Positions 17,261 through 25,126 of a stretch of 64,000 nt of DNA are shown in pieces. The notes under the pieces were generated by a model that saw only the letters and a program-made list of their open reading frames with translations, searched no databases and was not told where the DNA came from. The DNA is taken from the NCBI RefSeq assembly GCF_018476525.1, contig NZ_JAHCST010000006.1, forward strand, positions 124,001 to 188,000, read 5' to 3'. The translations under genes and the position numbers were made by a program. The stretch comes from Acrocarpospora catenulata. Its GTDB lineage: Bacteria > Actinomycetota > Actinomycetes > Streptosporangiales > Streptosporangiaceae. The number at the start of each line of letters is the position of its first letter. The stretch's first letter is position 1.

Positions 17261-18253
17261 CGCGGCCTCGGCGACGATGCCCGGGACGAAGTCGGCGATC
17301 CGTACCACCGAGTCGATGCCGCTGGCCACCTGGCCGGTCGGGAACAGCCCGTTGAGCACGTCGCCCTCGTCCTGGACCCGGCGGAAGGCGGCCGCCTTCC
17401 ATTCGGTGATCTCCTCGTCGGAGCGCCCCTCGGCGACCATGCGCTCGATGGTGTCGGTCGCCTGGTTGCGCAGGCCGCGGATCGGGCCGTACACCCCGGG
17501 GAAGGTGACGTCGTCGCCCTCCTTGGCCCCGAGGACCCGCTCGATGATCGCCGGATGCCACCCGCTTTCCTCGGTGGCGATGAAGCGGGTCCCCATGGCG
17601 ACCCCGTCCGCCCCGAAGCAGAGCGCCGCCGCCAGGCCGCGGGCGTCCCGGACGCCGCCGCTGACGATGACCGGCACGTCGACGGCCTCGGTGACGTTGG
17701 GGCCGAGCACGAAGGTGTGCACGGGCTTGGAGTGGGTGTGCCCGCCCATCTCGTAACCGGAGGCGATGACCAGGTCCACGCCGGCGCGGACCGCGTGCAG
17801 AGCCTGCCGGGTCGAGCCGACCTTGCAGAAGTGCAGGAGCCCGGCGTCGCGGATGGCGTCGCGGAACCTGTCCGGTGCCCCGCCGGAGGTCGTCACCACC
17901 CGCAACTGCTTCTCCAGCGCCGAATCGGCGCGCCGGGCGTCGAGCAGGTAGCCGAGGTGCTGGACCGAGGACTCGATCACGTCGCCGGTGTAGTCGATCC
18001 CGATGGGGATGTTGGCGGCGAACGGCAGGTCCGTGTGGGAGGCGACGAAGTCCATCTGGGCGCGGAAGACCTTCTCCGCCTTCTTCGGTTCGGCCCACAG
18101 GTCGGCGACGCTGACCGAGCCGAGGCCTCCGGCGGCCGACACGGCGGCGGCGATCGCCCCGGTCGTGAACGAACCCGACCCCATGCCGTCCTGCATGACG
18201 GGATGCCTGATGCCGACCATCTCAGTGAACCGGGTGGGAATACGGGTGGACAT
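17219..18253 (-). CDS. nitronate monooxygenase / 2-nitropropane dioxygenase family protein
   Basis: A 344-residue FMN-binding TIM-barrel. Visible family marks are VMQDGMGSG at the N-terminus, SGYEMGGHT in place of the usual QGxEAGGH, and the phosphate-binding VPVIVSGGV...GADGVAMGTRF. Characterised members oxidise alkyl nitronates; many homologues in acyl-CoA clusters act as enoyl reductases or have unknown function, so the name is only the family name. GGAGG precedes the ATG by 5 bases. It is divergent from the molybdopterin oxidoreductase gene with two copies of the regulon element between them. Downstream of its stop lies a degenerate copy of its own last 48 bases. Confidence 0.87.
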   Translation of the reverse strand: MSTRIPTRFTEMVGIRHPVMQDGMGSGSFTTGAIAAAVSAAGGLGSVSVADLWAEPKKAEKVFRAQMDFVASHTDLPFAANIPIGIDYTGDVIESSVQHLGYLLDARRADSALEKQLRVVTTSGGAPDRFRDAIRDAGLLHFCKVGSTRQALHAVRAGVDLVIASGYEMGGHTHSKPVHTFVLGPNVTEAVDVPVIVSGGVRDARGLAAALCFGADGVAMGTRFIATEESGWHPAIIERVLGAKEGDDVTFPGVYGPIRGLRNQATDTIERMVAEGRSDEEITEWKAAAFRRVQDEGDVLNGLFPTGQVASGIDSVVRIADFVPGIVAEAAKILAGLTGRAIDA

Positions 18254-18313
18254 TTCGCCTCCGGCGGGGTTCGGAATCCAGAGGCAGCGGCACCCCTGGC
18301 CGGTCTCCTGGGT

Positions 18314-18331
18314 TGTATCCTGGACGGTCGG
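18314..18331 (-). promoter_or_regulatory. CTGA-N4-TCAG-type element upstream of the nitronate monooxygenase gene
   Basis: Read on the minus strand: CCGA CCGT CCAG followed by GATACA, about 60 bases upstream of the start codon. Confidence 0.45.
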
Positions 18332-18370
18332 TATATGTCAAGCTGTCCTAGTCCCACACAGACAGATACA

Positions 18371-18388
18371 CTAACCATTCAGACTACT
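18371..18388 (+). promoter_or_regulatory. CTAA-N4-TCAG element upstream of the molybdopterin oxidoreductase
   Basis: CTAA CCAT TCAG followed by ACTACTTA, 22 bases before the start codon. Its left part is the reverse complement of the dyad at 12627. Confidence 0.5.
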
Positions 18389-18409
18389 TATCGGCCGTGA
18401 GGACCTCAC

Positions 18410-20434
18410 GTGACCATGACCGTCCGCAGCTACTGCCGGTTCTGCGTCGCACACTGCGGTCTGCTCGTCGACGTCGACGACGGGCAGGTCGTCAGGGCCA
18501 CCGGAGACGCCGAACACCCGCTGTCCGCCGGGTATACCTGTGCCAAGGGACGCGCGCTCCCGGGCTTCCACCACGACCCGGACCGGCTCGACACGCCGAT
18601 GGTCGGCCGGGCCGGCCCGGACCGGCGACCGACCACCTGGGACACCGCCCTCGCCGACCTCGCCGCCCGGCTGGCCACGATCAGCCGGGAGAGCGGCCCC
18701 GACGCGATCGCCGTCTTCAACGGCTCAGGCGGCGGGATGGACGCCGCCGGCGCGCTCGCCGCACGGCGGCTCGCCCGGGCGCTCGGGACCACGAGCGTCT
18801 ACAGCCCCCTCACCATCGACGCGCCGGCCAAACCTCTCGTCGGCGCGCTGGTCGCCGGCCAACCGGGCCTCTTCGCCGCCGGGGTGGCGCCCGGCGCCAC
18901 CCTGACCGTCCTGGTCGGCTCCAACCCGGTCATCTCCCACGGCCACTCCAGTGGCGCCCCGAATCCACGCACCCGGCTGCGCGAGCTGACCGCCCGCGGC
19001 GAGGTCTGGGTCGTCGACCCACGGCGCACCGAGACGGCCGAGATGGCGACCCGGCACCTGGCGCCGCGGCCGGGGACCGACCACGTCTGGCTGGCCGCCC
19101 TCGTCAACGAGATGCTGGCCGTCGCCGACCACCGCGCGCTGGCCCGCGAGACGACCGGGCTGGCCGAGCTCGCGGACTGCCTGGCCCCCTACGATCTGGC
19201 GCTGGCCGGCCGGGTCTGCGGGATCCCGCCGGATGACCTGGTGGCGATGCGCGACGCGCTGCGGCGGCACGGCCGGTTCGCGGGTCTGACCGGCACAGGG
19301 GTGACGATGTCCCGCTCCGGCACGCTGACCCAGTGGCTGATGCTCGTCCTCCAGATCGTCACCGGGTCGGCGGACGCGCCCGGGGGCACCTGGTTCAACC
19401 CCGGCTTCATCCGGTCCCTGGACCGGCACCCTTGGCGGACGGGCGACCATCGCCCGCGCCCCGGCCCGCCGAGCCGTCCCGAGCTTCCCCGCCAGTTCGG
19501 TGAACAGCCCACCGTCGCGCTGCTCGACGAGATCGAGACGGGCAACGTCCGCGCGCTCCTGATCCTGGGCGCGAACCTGGCCTCCTGCCTGCCGGACACC
19601 GGCCGCGCGCTGCGCGCCCTGCGGGCGGCCGAGGTCGTCGCGGTCGCCGACGTCGTGCACAACGGGATGACCAGGCTGGCCACCCACCTGCTGCCCTGCG
19701 CCGGTCAGCTGGAGCGGCCCGACCTCACCTACCTGACCGACCAGTACGCGCCCGAGATCTCGGCGCAGTACACCGACGCGGTCGTCCCACCGGCGGCCGA
19801 CCGCCGGGAACTGTGGCGGATCCTGGCCGATCTCGGCGAACGGCTGGGCCGATCGATCCTGCCGGGCGGCGTGCCGGTCGCCCAGGCGACAGCCGACACG
19901 CTGTTCGCCGACGCGCTGCGTACGGCCCGCTGCGACCTGGAGACGCTGCGCGCCGCGCGGGTCGTCGTGGACCCCGAGCCGGCCACGGGCTGGGTGCGGG
20001 CGGGCGTCCGCGAGCGAGGCGGGTGGAACCTCGCCCCGGCCGAACTCCGCGCGGCGATGTACCTGCCCGTACCGGCCGGTGAGCTGGTGCTCCTGCCACG
20101 CCGCCAGCTCCGGCACTTCAACTCCCAGCTCACCACCGGACCAGCCGGCGACGGCTCGGACGCGGTGTACCTCAACCCGCTCGACGCCGCCGATCTCGGC
20201 ATCGGCGACGCCGGCCCGGTCACCGTCACCAGCGAGTTCGGCGCGCTCGACGCCCTGGCCCGGCTCGACCGGCGGCTCCCCCGCGGCGCGGTGAGCGTTC
20301 CGCACGGCTTCGAAAGGACCAACGTGAACAGGCTGACCAGCACCAGAACGGGCATCGACCCGTTGACCGGCATGCCGACCCTGAGCGGACTCCCGGTCCA
20401 GGTGACCCCCCGCACGCCCGGCGGGCAGCGGTGA
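18410..20434 (+). CDS. molybdopterin-dependent oxidoreductase (DMSO reductase family)
   Basis: A 674-residue catalytic subunit. The N-terminal CRFCVAHC plus the later TCAKGR give the four cysteines of an Fe4S4 cluster; the central domains bind bis-molybdopterin guanine dinucleotide (VLVGSNPVISHGHSSG region), and the C-terminal region has the cofactor-closing HFNSQLTTG segment. There is no twin-arginine signal, so it acts in the cytoplasm. Family reactions include hydroxylation or reduction without O2, but nothing fixes the substrate. GTG 18410 fits GAGGA six bases upstream. The stop overlaps the next start (GTGA). No separate electron-transfer subunit is adjacent. Confidence 0.88.
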   Translation: MTMTVRSYCRFCVAHCGLLVDVDDGQVVRATGDAEHPLSAGYTCAKGRALPGFHHDPDRLDTPMVGRAGPDRRPTTWDTALADLAARLATISRESGPDAIAVFNGSGGGMDAAGALAARRLARALGTTSVYSPLTIDAPAKPLVGALVAGQPGLFAAGVAPGATLTVLVGSNPVISHGHSSGAPNPRTRLRELTARGEVWVVDPRRTETAEMATRHLAPRPGTDHVWLAALVNEMLAVADHRALARETTGLAELADCLAPYDLALAGRVCGIPPDDLVAMRDALRRHGRFAGLTGTGVTMSRSGTLTQWLMLVLQIVTGSADAPGGTWFNPGFIRSLDRHPWRTGDHRPRPGPPSRPELPRQFGEQPTVALLDEIETGNVRALLILGANLASCLPDTGRALRALRAAEVVAVADVVHNGMTRLATHLLPCAGQLERPDLTYLTDQYAPEISAQYTDAVVPPAADRRELWRILADLGERLGRSILPGGVPVAQATADTLFADALRTARCDLETLRAARVVVDPEPATGWVRAGVRERGGWNLAPAELRAAMYLPVPAGELVLLPRRQLRHFNSQLTTGPAGDGSDAVYLNPLDAADLGIGDAGPVTVTSEFGALDALARLDRRLPRGAVSVPHGFERTNVNRLTSTRTGIDPLTGMPTLSGLPVQVTPRTPGGQR

Positions 20435-21276
20435 CGGCGGCCCGGGTCGGCTGGATCGGCCTCGGCGACCAGGGCGTCCCGCTCGTACGCCGGCTGCTGA
20501 CGGCACCGCACGACGTCGTGCTGTGGGCCCGTCGCGAGCAGTCCCTGGAACCTTTCTCCGGCACCCGGGCCTTGGTCGCCGCGTCCCCGGCGGAACTGGG
20601 CGAACGGTGCGATGTCATCGCGGTCTGCGTGACGGCCGACAGCGATGTCGTGGACGTCGCCGTCGGCGGCGGGCTGCTGGCGGCGATGCGGCCGGGCACC
20701 ACGCTCGTGGTCCACAGCACGGTCGCGCCGCGGACCTGCGTGGCTCTCGCGGAGCAGGCCGCCCCGCTGGGCGTGGACGTGATCGACGCCCCGGTCACCC
20801 GCGACGGCGCCTCGCACGAGGAGTCCCGCTTCAGTCTGCTCGTCGGGGGCGAGACGGACGTCGTGGCGCGGGTCCATCCGGTCCTGCGCGCCTACGCCGA
20901 CTTCGTCTTCCATCTCGGACCGCTCGGCAGCGGTCAGCACATGAAGATCATCAACAACACGCTCGCGGTGTCGAACCTGGCGTTGATCTTCGACGCGCTG
21001 CGCGTCGGCGAGGCGGCCGGGCTGGATCCCGAGGAGATGCTGGCCGCCCTGCGGCACACCAGCGGCGGGAGCGTGATGGTCGGCCTGACGCCGTTCTACC
21101 GTCCCGAGCCGCGAATGGACTATGTGAACCTGCTGGACAAGGATGTCGGCCTCTTCACCGCCCTGGTGTCGGGGCAGACCGGTCAGCCGCCGTCCCTGCT
21201 GAACGAGATCGCCCGCGAGATGGTGGACCGCCTGCTCGCGGCCGGCGGAACGGGCCGCACCGGCAAGCCCGAGTGA
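20431..21276 (+). CDS. 3-hydroxyisobutyrate dehydrogenase-like NAD(P) oxidoreductase
   Basis: A 281-residue beta-hydroxyacid dehydrogenase. The N-terminal Rossmann motif is WIGLGDQG, and the catalytic lysine lies in GSGQHMKIINN, followed by the all-alpha C-terminal domain. Family members oxidise 3-hydroxy acids such as 3-hydroxyisobutyrate or reduce the matching semialdehydes. The substrate-anchoring segment HSTVAPRTC is slightly atypical (DxSTxxP is usual), so the substrate may differ. It overlaps the molybdopterin oxidoreductase by GTGA and is the last gene of that operon. Confidence 0.87.
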   Translation: MTAARVGWIGLGDQGVPLVRRLLTAPHDVVLWARREQSLEPFSGTRALVAASPAELGERCDVIAVCVTADSDVVDVAVGGGLLAAMRPGTTLVVHSTVAPRTCVALAEQAAPLGVDVIDAPVTRDGASHEESRFSLLVGGETDVVARVHPVLRAYADFVFHLGPLGSGQHMKIINNTLAVSNLALIFDALRVGEAAGLDPEEMLAALRHTSGGSVMVGLTPFYRPEPRMDYVNLLDKDVGLFTALVSGQTGQPPSLLNEIAREMVDRLLAAGGTGRTGKPE

Positions 21277-21297
21277 TGATGGGTCGGATGACATATT

Positions 21298-21315
21298 CTG
21301 AATGGACAGTATACT
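21298..21315 (+). promoter_or_regulatory. CTGA-N4-ACAG / TATACT element
   Basis: CTGA ATGG ACAG followed directly by TATACT, one of the best copies. It lies 150 bases before the acyl-CoA ligase start, giving a long leader that contains a small open frame. Confidence 0.6.
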
Positions 21316-21358
21316 AACGCGCATCCGCAGGCTGCGGGACGGCAGGGAAGGAGCGACC

Positions 21359-21457
21359 TTGACAGTCACTGTCCAGTCGGAATACAAAGGCCCCCCGCGG
21401 GGACTTCCGGCAAGCCCCGACCGGAACATCCCTGCTGCAAGTCGAAAGACGAGGTGA
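21359..21457 (+). CDS. possible 32-residue leader peptide
   Basis: A TTG at 21359 follows GGAAGGAG by 5 bases and opens a 32-codon frame that stops 7 bases before the acyl-CoA ligase start. The product begins MTVTVQSEYKG and ends SRKTR; it matches nothing I recognise. Codons 1-5 overlap the perfect palindrome GACAGTCACTGTC (21361-21373). The good ribosome site is the main evidence. It could couple translation to the ligase or be chance. Confidence 0.35.
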   Translation: MTVTVQSEYKGPPRGLPASPDRNIPAASRKTR

Positions 21458-21464
21458 CGTCGCC

Positions 21465-23177
21465 TTGGACCTCTCCCCCGACGCCACGAACCCCGATCTC
21501 GCCCGCCGGCGAGCTGATCTCGAACTGAGCCGGCCGACCTGGACACCTCGGACCTTCGCCCAGCACCTCGACCACTGCGCCGAACGGTGGCCGGACAACA
21601 TCTACATCGAGAGCGCCGGGCAGTCCTGGTCCTACCGCGACGTGGCGGCCTACAGCAGACGCGCGGCGGGTGGGTTCCACCGCGCCGGCATCGGCGCCGG
21701 CGACCGGGTGGCCCTGCTGATGGGCAACTCCGCCGAGTTCGTCGCCATGTACGCCGGTCTGACCCGCATCGGGGCCATCGCCGTACCGATGAACTACCTC
21801 CTCGGCACCGAGGAGATGCGCTACGTCCTGGACCACTCCGAGCCGTCGATCGTCGTGCTCGACTGCGAGGTCGCCGGCCGGGACGTCGCCACCGTGTTGC
21901 GGAACACCGGCGCCTTCGACGGCCGGGGCCCGCGGCTCGTCGTGCGATCCGGCCGGCCCTCGTTCGAGCCGTGGACCGCCTGGGACGACCTGCTCGGCGA
22001 CGGTGAGGACGCCGCCGCGCCGGACGCCGGGTCCCCCACCGCGCCGTGCGCCATCATGTACACCGCCGGGTCGTCCGGCACGCCCAAAGGCGCGCTCCTG
22101 CACAGCGACGCGATGCTCCGGGAGGCGTACGGGACCGCCCTGACCCGCGGCTACGACACCGGGTGGAGCAGCCTGACCGCGCTGCCTTCCTTCCACTTGT
22201 TCGGCCTGGCGCAGTGCATCCTGCCGGCCACCTTCGTCGGCGGCCGGGTGATCCTGCGGCAGCGGTTCGACCCCCGGGAGCAGCTGGAGACGATCGCGGC
22301 CGGCGCGGCCAGTGACATCGTCGTCGTGGCGGCGATGGCCTACCGGCTGATCGACGAGCTCGCCACCTTCGACCGCGACGCCCATCCCGGCTGGGCGTTG
22401 CGGTCGGTCTTCATCGGCGGCGACGCGATGCCCGAGGCCGACTGGCAGAAGGTCCGCGACGCCTTCGGCGTCGACGAGGTGACCTCCGGCTTCGGCATGA
22501 CCGAACTCCAGGGCACGGCGTTCATGGTCCCGCCCGGTTCGTCGAACGAGGTTCTGGCCAACACGGTCGGCTGGGAGTCGACGGCGGGCTGCGCGGGAAT
22601 CGCCGCCCTCGGCGGCGCCGAGCACGAGTGGCGGGTGGTCGACCCCGGCGGCGGACAGGTGGTCGCGCCCGGCGAGATCGGCGAACTCCAGTATCGCGGC
22701 CCGAGCGTCTCCCCCGGCTACTGGCGAATGGATCCGGAGACCGACGCCTCCCGGGTCGACGGCTGGTTCCGCTCGGGCGACCTCGGATGGGTCCGCGAGG
22801 ACGGCGCGTTCGTCTTCACCGGCCGCAACTCCGACGTCTACCGGTCCGGGGGCGAACTGGTCTCGCCGCGCGAGGTCGAGGCTCTGATCGCCGACCTGCC
22901 GGGGGTCGGGGCCGCCTACGTGGTCGGCGTGCCGGACCGCCGCTGGGGACAGGCCGGCTGCGCCTGGATCGTCCCGGCGCCCGGCGCCCAGCCCGACCTG
23001 GACGCCGTCATCACGCACTGCCAGGAGCGCCTGGCCCGCTACAAGGTGCCCAAGTACGCCTTCCTGATCGCCGAGGCGGACGTGCCGGTCTCCGCGTCCG
23101 GCAAGTTCCGCAAACGAGGGCTGGTAGACCTCGCGGTGGAACGCCTCGCGGACCGGTCCCTCGCCGTCGCGGAATGA
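21465..23177 (+). CDS. acyl-CoA synthetase (AMP-binding)
   Basis: A 570-residue member of the ANL superfamily. The P-loop is YTAGSSGTPKG, the A5 motif GFGMTE, the hinge region WFRSGDLGW...GRNSDVYRSGGE, and the C-terminal catalytic lysine is in SASGKFRKR. It activates a carboxylic acid with ATP through an acyl-adenylate to the CoA thioester. TTG 21465 is chosen because GAGGTGA lies 7 bases upstream and no other in-frame start is near. It overlaps the racemase gene (ATGA), so the product of this ligase is probably the substrate of the racemase. It is similar in layout to the ligase at 27.8-29.6 kb, for example in HSDAMLREAYGTAL. Confidence 0.92.
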   Translation: MDLSPDATNPDLARRRADLELSRPTWTPRTFAQHLDHCAERWPDNIYIESAGQSWSYRDVAAYSRRAAGGFHRAGIGAGDRVALLMGNSAEFVAMYAGLTRIGAIAVPMNYLLGTEEMRYVLDHSEPSIVVLDCEVAGRDVATVLRNTGAFDGRGPRLVVRSGRPSFEPWTAWDDLLGDGEDAAAPDAGSPTAPCAIMYTAGSSGTPKGALLHSDAMLREAYGTALTRGYDTGWSSLTALPSFHLFGLAQCILPATFVGGRVILRQRFDPREQLETIAAGAASDIVVVAAMAYRLIDELATFDRDAHPGWALRSVFIGGDAMPEADWQKVRDAFGVDEVTSGFGMTELQGTAFMVPPGSSNEVLANTVGWESTAGCAGIAALGGAEHEWRVVDPGGGQVVAPGEIGELQYRGPSVSPGYWRMDPETDASRVDGWFRSGDLGWVREDGAFVFTGRNSDVYRSGGELVSPREVEALIADLPGVGAAYVVGVPDRRWGQAGCAWIVPAPGAQPDLDAVITHCQERLARYKVPKYAFLIAEADVPVSASGKFRKRGLVDLAVERLADRSLAVAE

Positions 23178-24232
23178 ACACCCCGCTTCCCCTGACGGGG
23201 GTCCGGGTGGTGGAGCTGGCGTCGCTGGCCCCCGCCCCGCTGGCGACGCTCATGCTCGAGGACTTCGGCGCGGAGGTGACGCTGGTCGAACGACCGGGAG
23301 GGCGGGACCAGGCCGGCTGGGCCGGCCGGGACCCGCTCTTCCTCGGCGGCAAGCGCCGGCTGACGCTCGACCTCAAATCCCCCGAGGGCCGCGAGCGCGT
23401 ACGGGACCTGGCGGCCGACGCCGACGTGTTCGTGGAGGCGTTCCGGCCCGGTGTCGCCGAGCGCCTCGGCCTTGGCCCCAATGACCTGCTGAGCCGGACG
23501 CCCGGGTTGATCTACCTGCGGGTCACCGGCTGGGGGCAGCACGGGCCGTCGGCCCACCGGCCGGGACACGACATCAACTACGTCGCGGCGGCCGGCGCGC
23601 TGTCCCAGATCGGGCTCGACGAGCCGGTCGCCCCACCGGGCTTTCTCGGCGACTTCGCCGGCGGCTCGTTCCTGGCGGTCATCGGCGTGCTGCTCGCGCT
23701 GCAGGCACGGGCCCGCACCGGCAGGGGTCAGGTCGTCGACGCCGCGATGGTCGACGGCGTGGCCCTGCTGATGTCCTGCGTGCTCGAACTGGAGGGCCGT
23801 GGCGTGCTCGGCCCACCCCGCGAGAACCCGCTGCGCGGGGCGGCGCCGTTCTACCGCTCCTACCGGTGCGCGGACGGCCGGTGGTTCGCGGTCGGCGCCG
23901 TCGAGCCGCCGTTCTACGTCGCGATGCTCGCCTGCCTGGGGATCGACGATGAGGACCCGGCCCACCAGCACGACCGGGCCCGCTGGCCCGCCCTCACCGC
24001 GCGGGTCGCCGAGGTGTTCGGCACCCGGACGCGGGCGGAGTGGACGCGCGTGTTCGCCGGGACGGAGGGGTGCGGCACACCGGTGCTGGACCTTGACGAA
24101 CTGGGTGACGATCCGCACCTGTCCGCCCGCGGCACCTACCGGCGGTCCGACGCCGGCTGGCAGGCCGCCCCGGCACCCCGGCTCAGCCACACACCCGGCC
24201 GCCGGAGGAACCCCTCCGGCGGCACCCGCTAG
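23174..24232 (+). CDS. alpha-methylacyl-CoA racemase (class III CoA-transferase family)
   Basis: A 352-residue protein of the CaiB/BaiF fold. The racemase-specific motif GHDINY (His132) and the following LGDFAGG (Asp160) correspond to the catalytic His/Asp pair of mycobacterial and human AMACR, which invert the 2-methyl centre of branched acyl-CoA by deprotonation and reprotonation. This distinguishes it from true CoA-transferases. It is coupled to the upstream acyl-CoA ligase by ATGA. It is the strongest hint that the pathway handles 2-methyl-branched chains, as in sterol side chains or pristane-like isoprenoids, where only one epimer can enter acyl-CoA dehydrogenation. Confidence 0.9.
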   Translation: MNTPLPLTGVRVVELASLAPAPLATLMLEDFGAEVTLVERPGGRDQAGWAGRDPLFLGGKRRLTLDLKSPEGRERVRDLAADADVFVEAFRPGVAERLGLGPNDLLSRTPGLIYLRVTGWGQHGPSAHRPGHDINYVAAAGALSQIGLDEPVAPPGFLGDFAGGSFLAVIGVLLALQARARTGRGQVVDAAMVDGVALLMSCVLELEGRGVLGPPRENPLRGAAPFYRSYRCADGRWFAVGAVEPPFYVAMLACLGIDDEDPAHQHDRARWPALTARVAEVFGTRTRAEWTRVFAGTEGCGTPVLDLDELGDDPHLSARGTYRRSDAGWQAAPAPRLSHTPGRRRNPSGGTR

Positions 24233-24268
24233 ATCACTCCGATGTGGGGTTCGGCGGCCGCCCTTGCT

Positions 24269-24364
24269 CGCCCCCTCCTGCGCGAACCGGCGGGCTATCG
24301 CCCGGCCGATCCCCGACGCCGCCCCGAAGACGACTGCCTGCTTTCCCGCGAGACGTCCTGACAT
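24269..24364 (-). pseudogene. N-terminal remnant of a short-chain dehydrogenase
   Basis: On the minus strand an ATG at 24364 opens MSGRLAGKQAVVFGAASGIG followed by RAIARRFAQEGA, a textbook SDR beta1-alphaA with the TGxxxGIG-type cofactor loop. After about 32 residues the frame becomes unrelated sequence and soon meets the converging racemase gene. No catalytic Tyr-Lys region exists. The fragment overlaps, in another frame, the unusual C-terminal tail of LivF. It looks like the stub of an SDR gene that once followed livF and was deleted. Confidence 0.65.
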
Positions 24365-25125
24365 GCACCCGGGACGGCGGCTCCCGGCGCTTCGCGCGAT
24401 GAGGTCGTCATTGCCCCGAGGCCGAGATAGATGGCCCGTACGTCCTCCTCGGTGACAGCGCTGGCCGGTTCGTCGATGACGACGCGTCCCCGGCCGAGGA
24501 CGAGCACCTGGTCGGCCACGGAGAGCGCCTCGCCGACGAGTTGTTCGACGAGCACGACCGCCTTGCCTTCGTCGCGCAGCATCCGGACCGTGGCCAGCAG
24601 TTCCTTGACGATGACCGGGGCGAGACCGGCCGACGGCTCGTCGAGCATGAGGACCTTCGGCTCCGGCATGAGCGCCTGGGCTATCGCCAGCATCTGCTGC
24701 TGGCCGCCGGACAGCAGCGCGGCCTTCTGCCGTGACTTGTCCTTGAGTACGGGGAACCGGCGGTAGGCCACCTCCATGGCGGCGGCCCGGTCGCGGCGGC
24801 CCAGGTGCCGGCCGCCCAGTGCCAGGTTCTCCTCGACGGTCCGCTGCCGGAAGACCCGTTTGCCCTCCTGGACGAGCGCGAGGCCCTGCCGCCCCCGCAG
24901 GTGGGTGGGGGTCCGCGTCACGTCCCGGCCGAGGAGCTCGACCGTGCCGGCCTGGGCCTTGACGACGCCGGTGATGGTGGACAGCAGGGTCGTCTTCCCC
25001 GCGCCGTTGGCGCCAAGGACTACGGTGATCTTGCCTGGTGCGGCGGACAGGGCGACGTCACGCAGGACGGTGAGGTCGCCGTAGCCGGACACGAGGTTCT
25101 CGACGCTCAGGTACAGCTCGGTCAT
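24295..25125 (-). CDS. livF: Liv-type ABC transporter ATP-binding protein
   Basis: An ATPase of 276 residues. Walker A is GANGAGKTT, the signature is LLSGGQQQM, Walker B is VLMLDEPSAGL, and the short length of the core and QEGKRVF segment fit LivF. The family usually ends just after the IYLG motif; here about 40 extra residues follow (rich in Ser, Arg and Gly), read through the start of a degraded SDR gene, so the tail is probably not functional. ATG 25125 lies one base after the stop of the permease-ATPase fusion. It would energise import together with the fused LivG domain, at the inner face of the membrane. Confidence 0.92.
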   Translation of the reverse strand: MTELYLSVENLVSGYGDLTVLRDVALSAAPGKITVVLGANGAGKTTLLSTITGVVKAQAGTVELLGRDVTRTPTHLRGRQGLALVQEGKRVFRQRTVEENLALGGRHLGRRDRAAAMEVAYRRFPVLKDKSRQKAALLSGGQQQMLAIAQALMPEPKVLMLDEPSAGLAPVIVKELLATVRMLRDEGKAVVLVEQLVGEALSVADQVLVLGRGRVVIDEPASAVTEEDVRAIYLGLGAMTTSSREAPGAAVPGACQDVSRESRQSSSGRRRGSAGR

Positions 25126-25126
25126 G

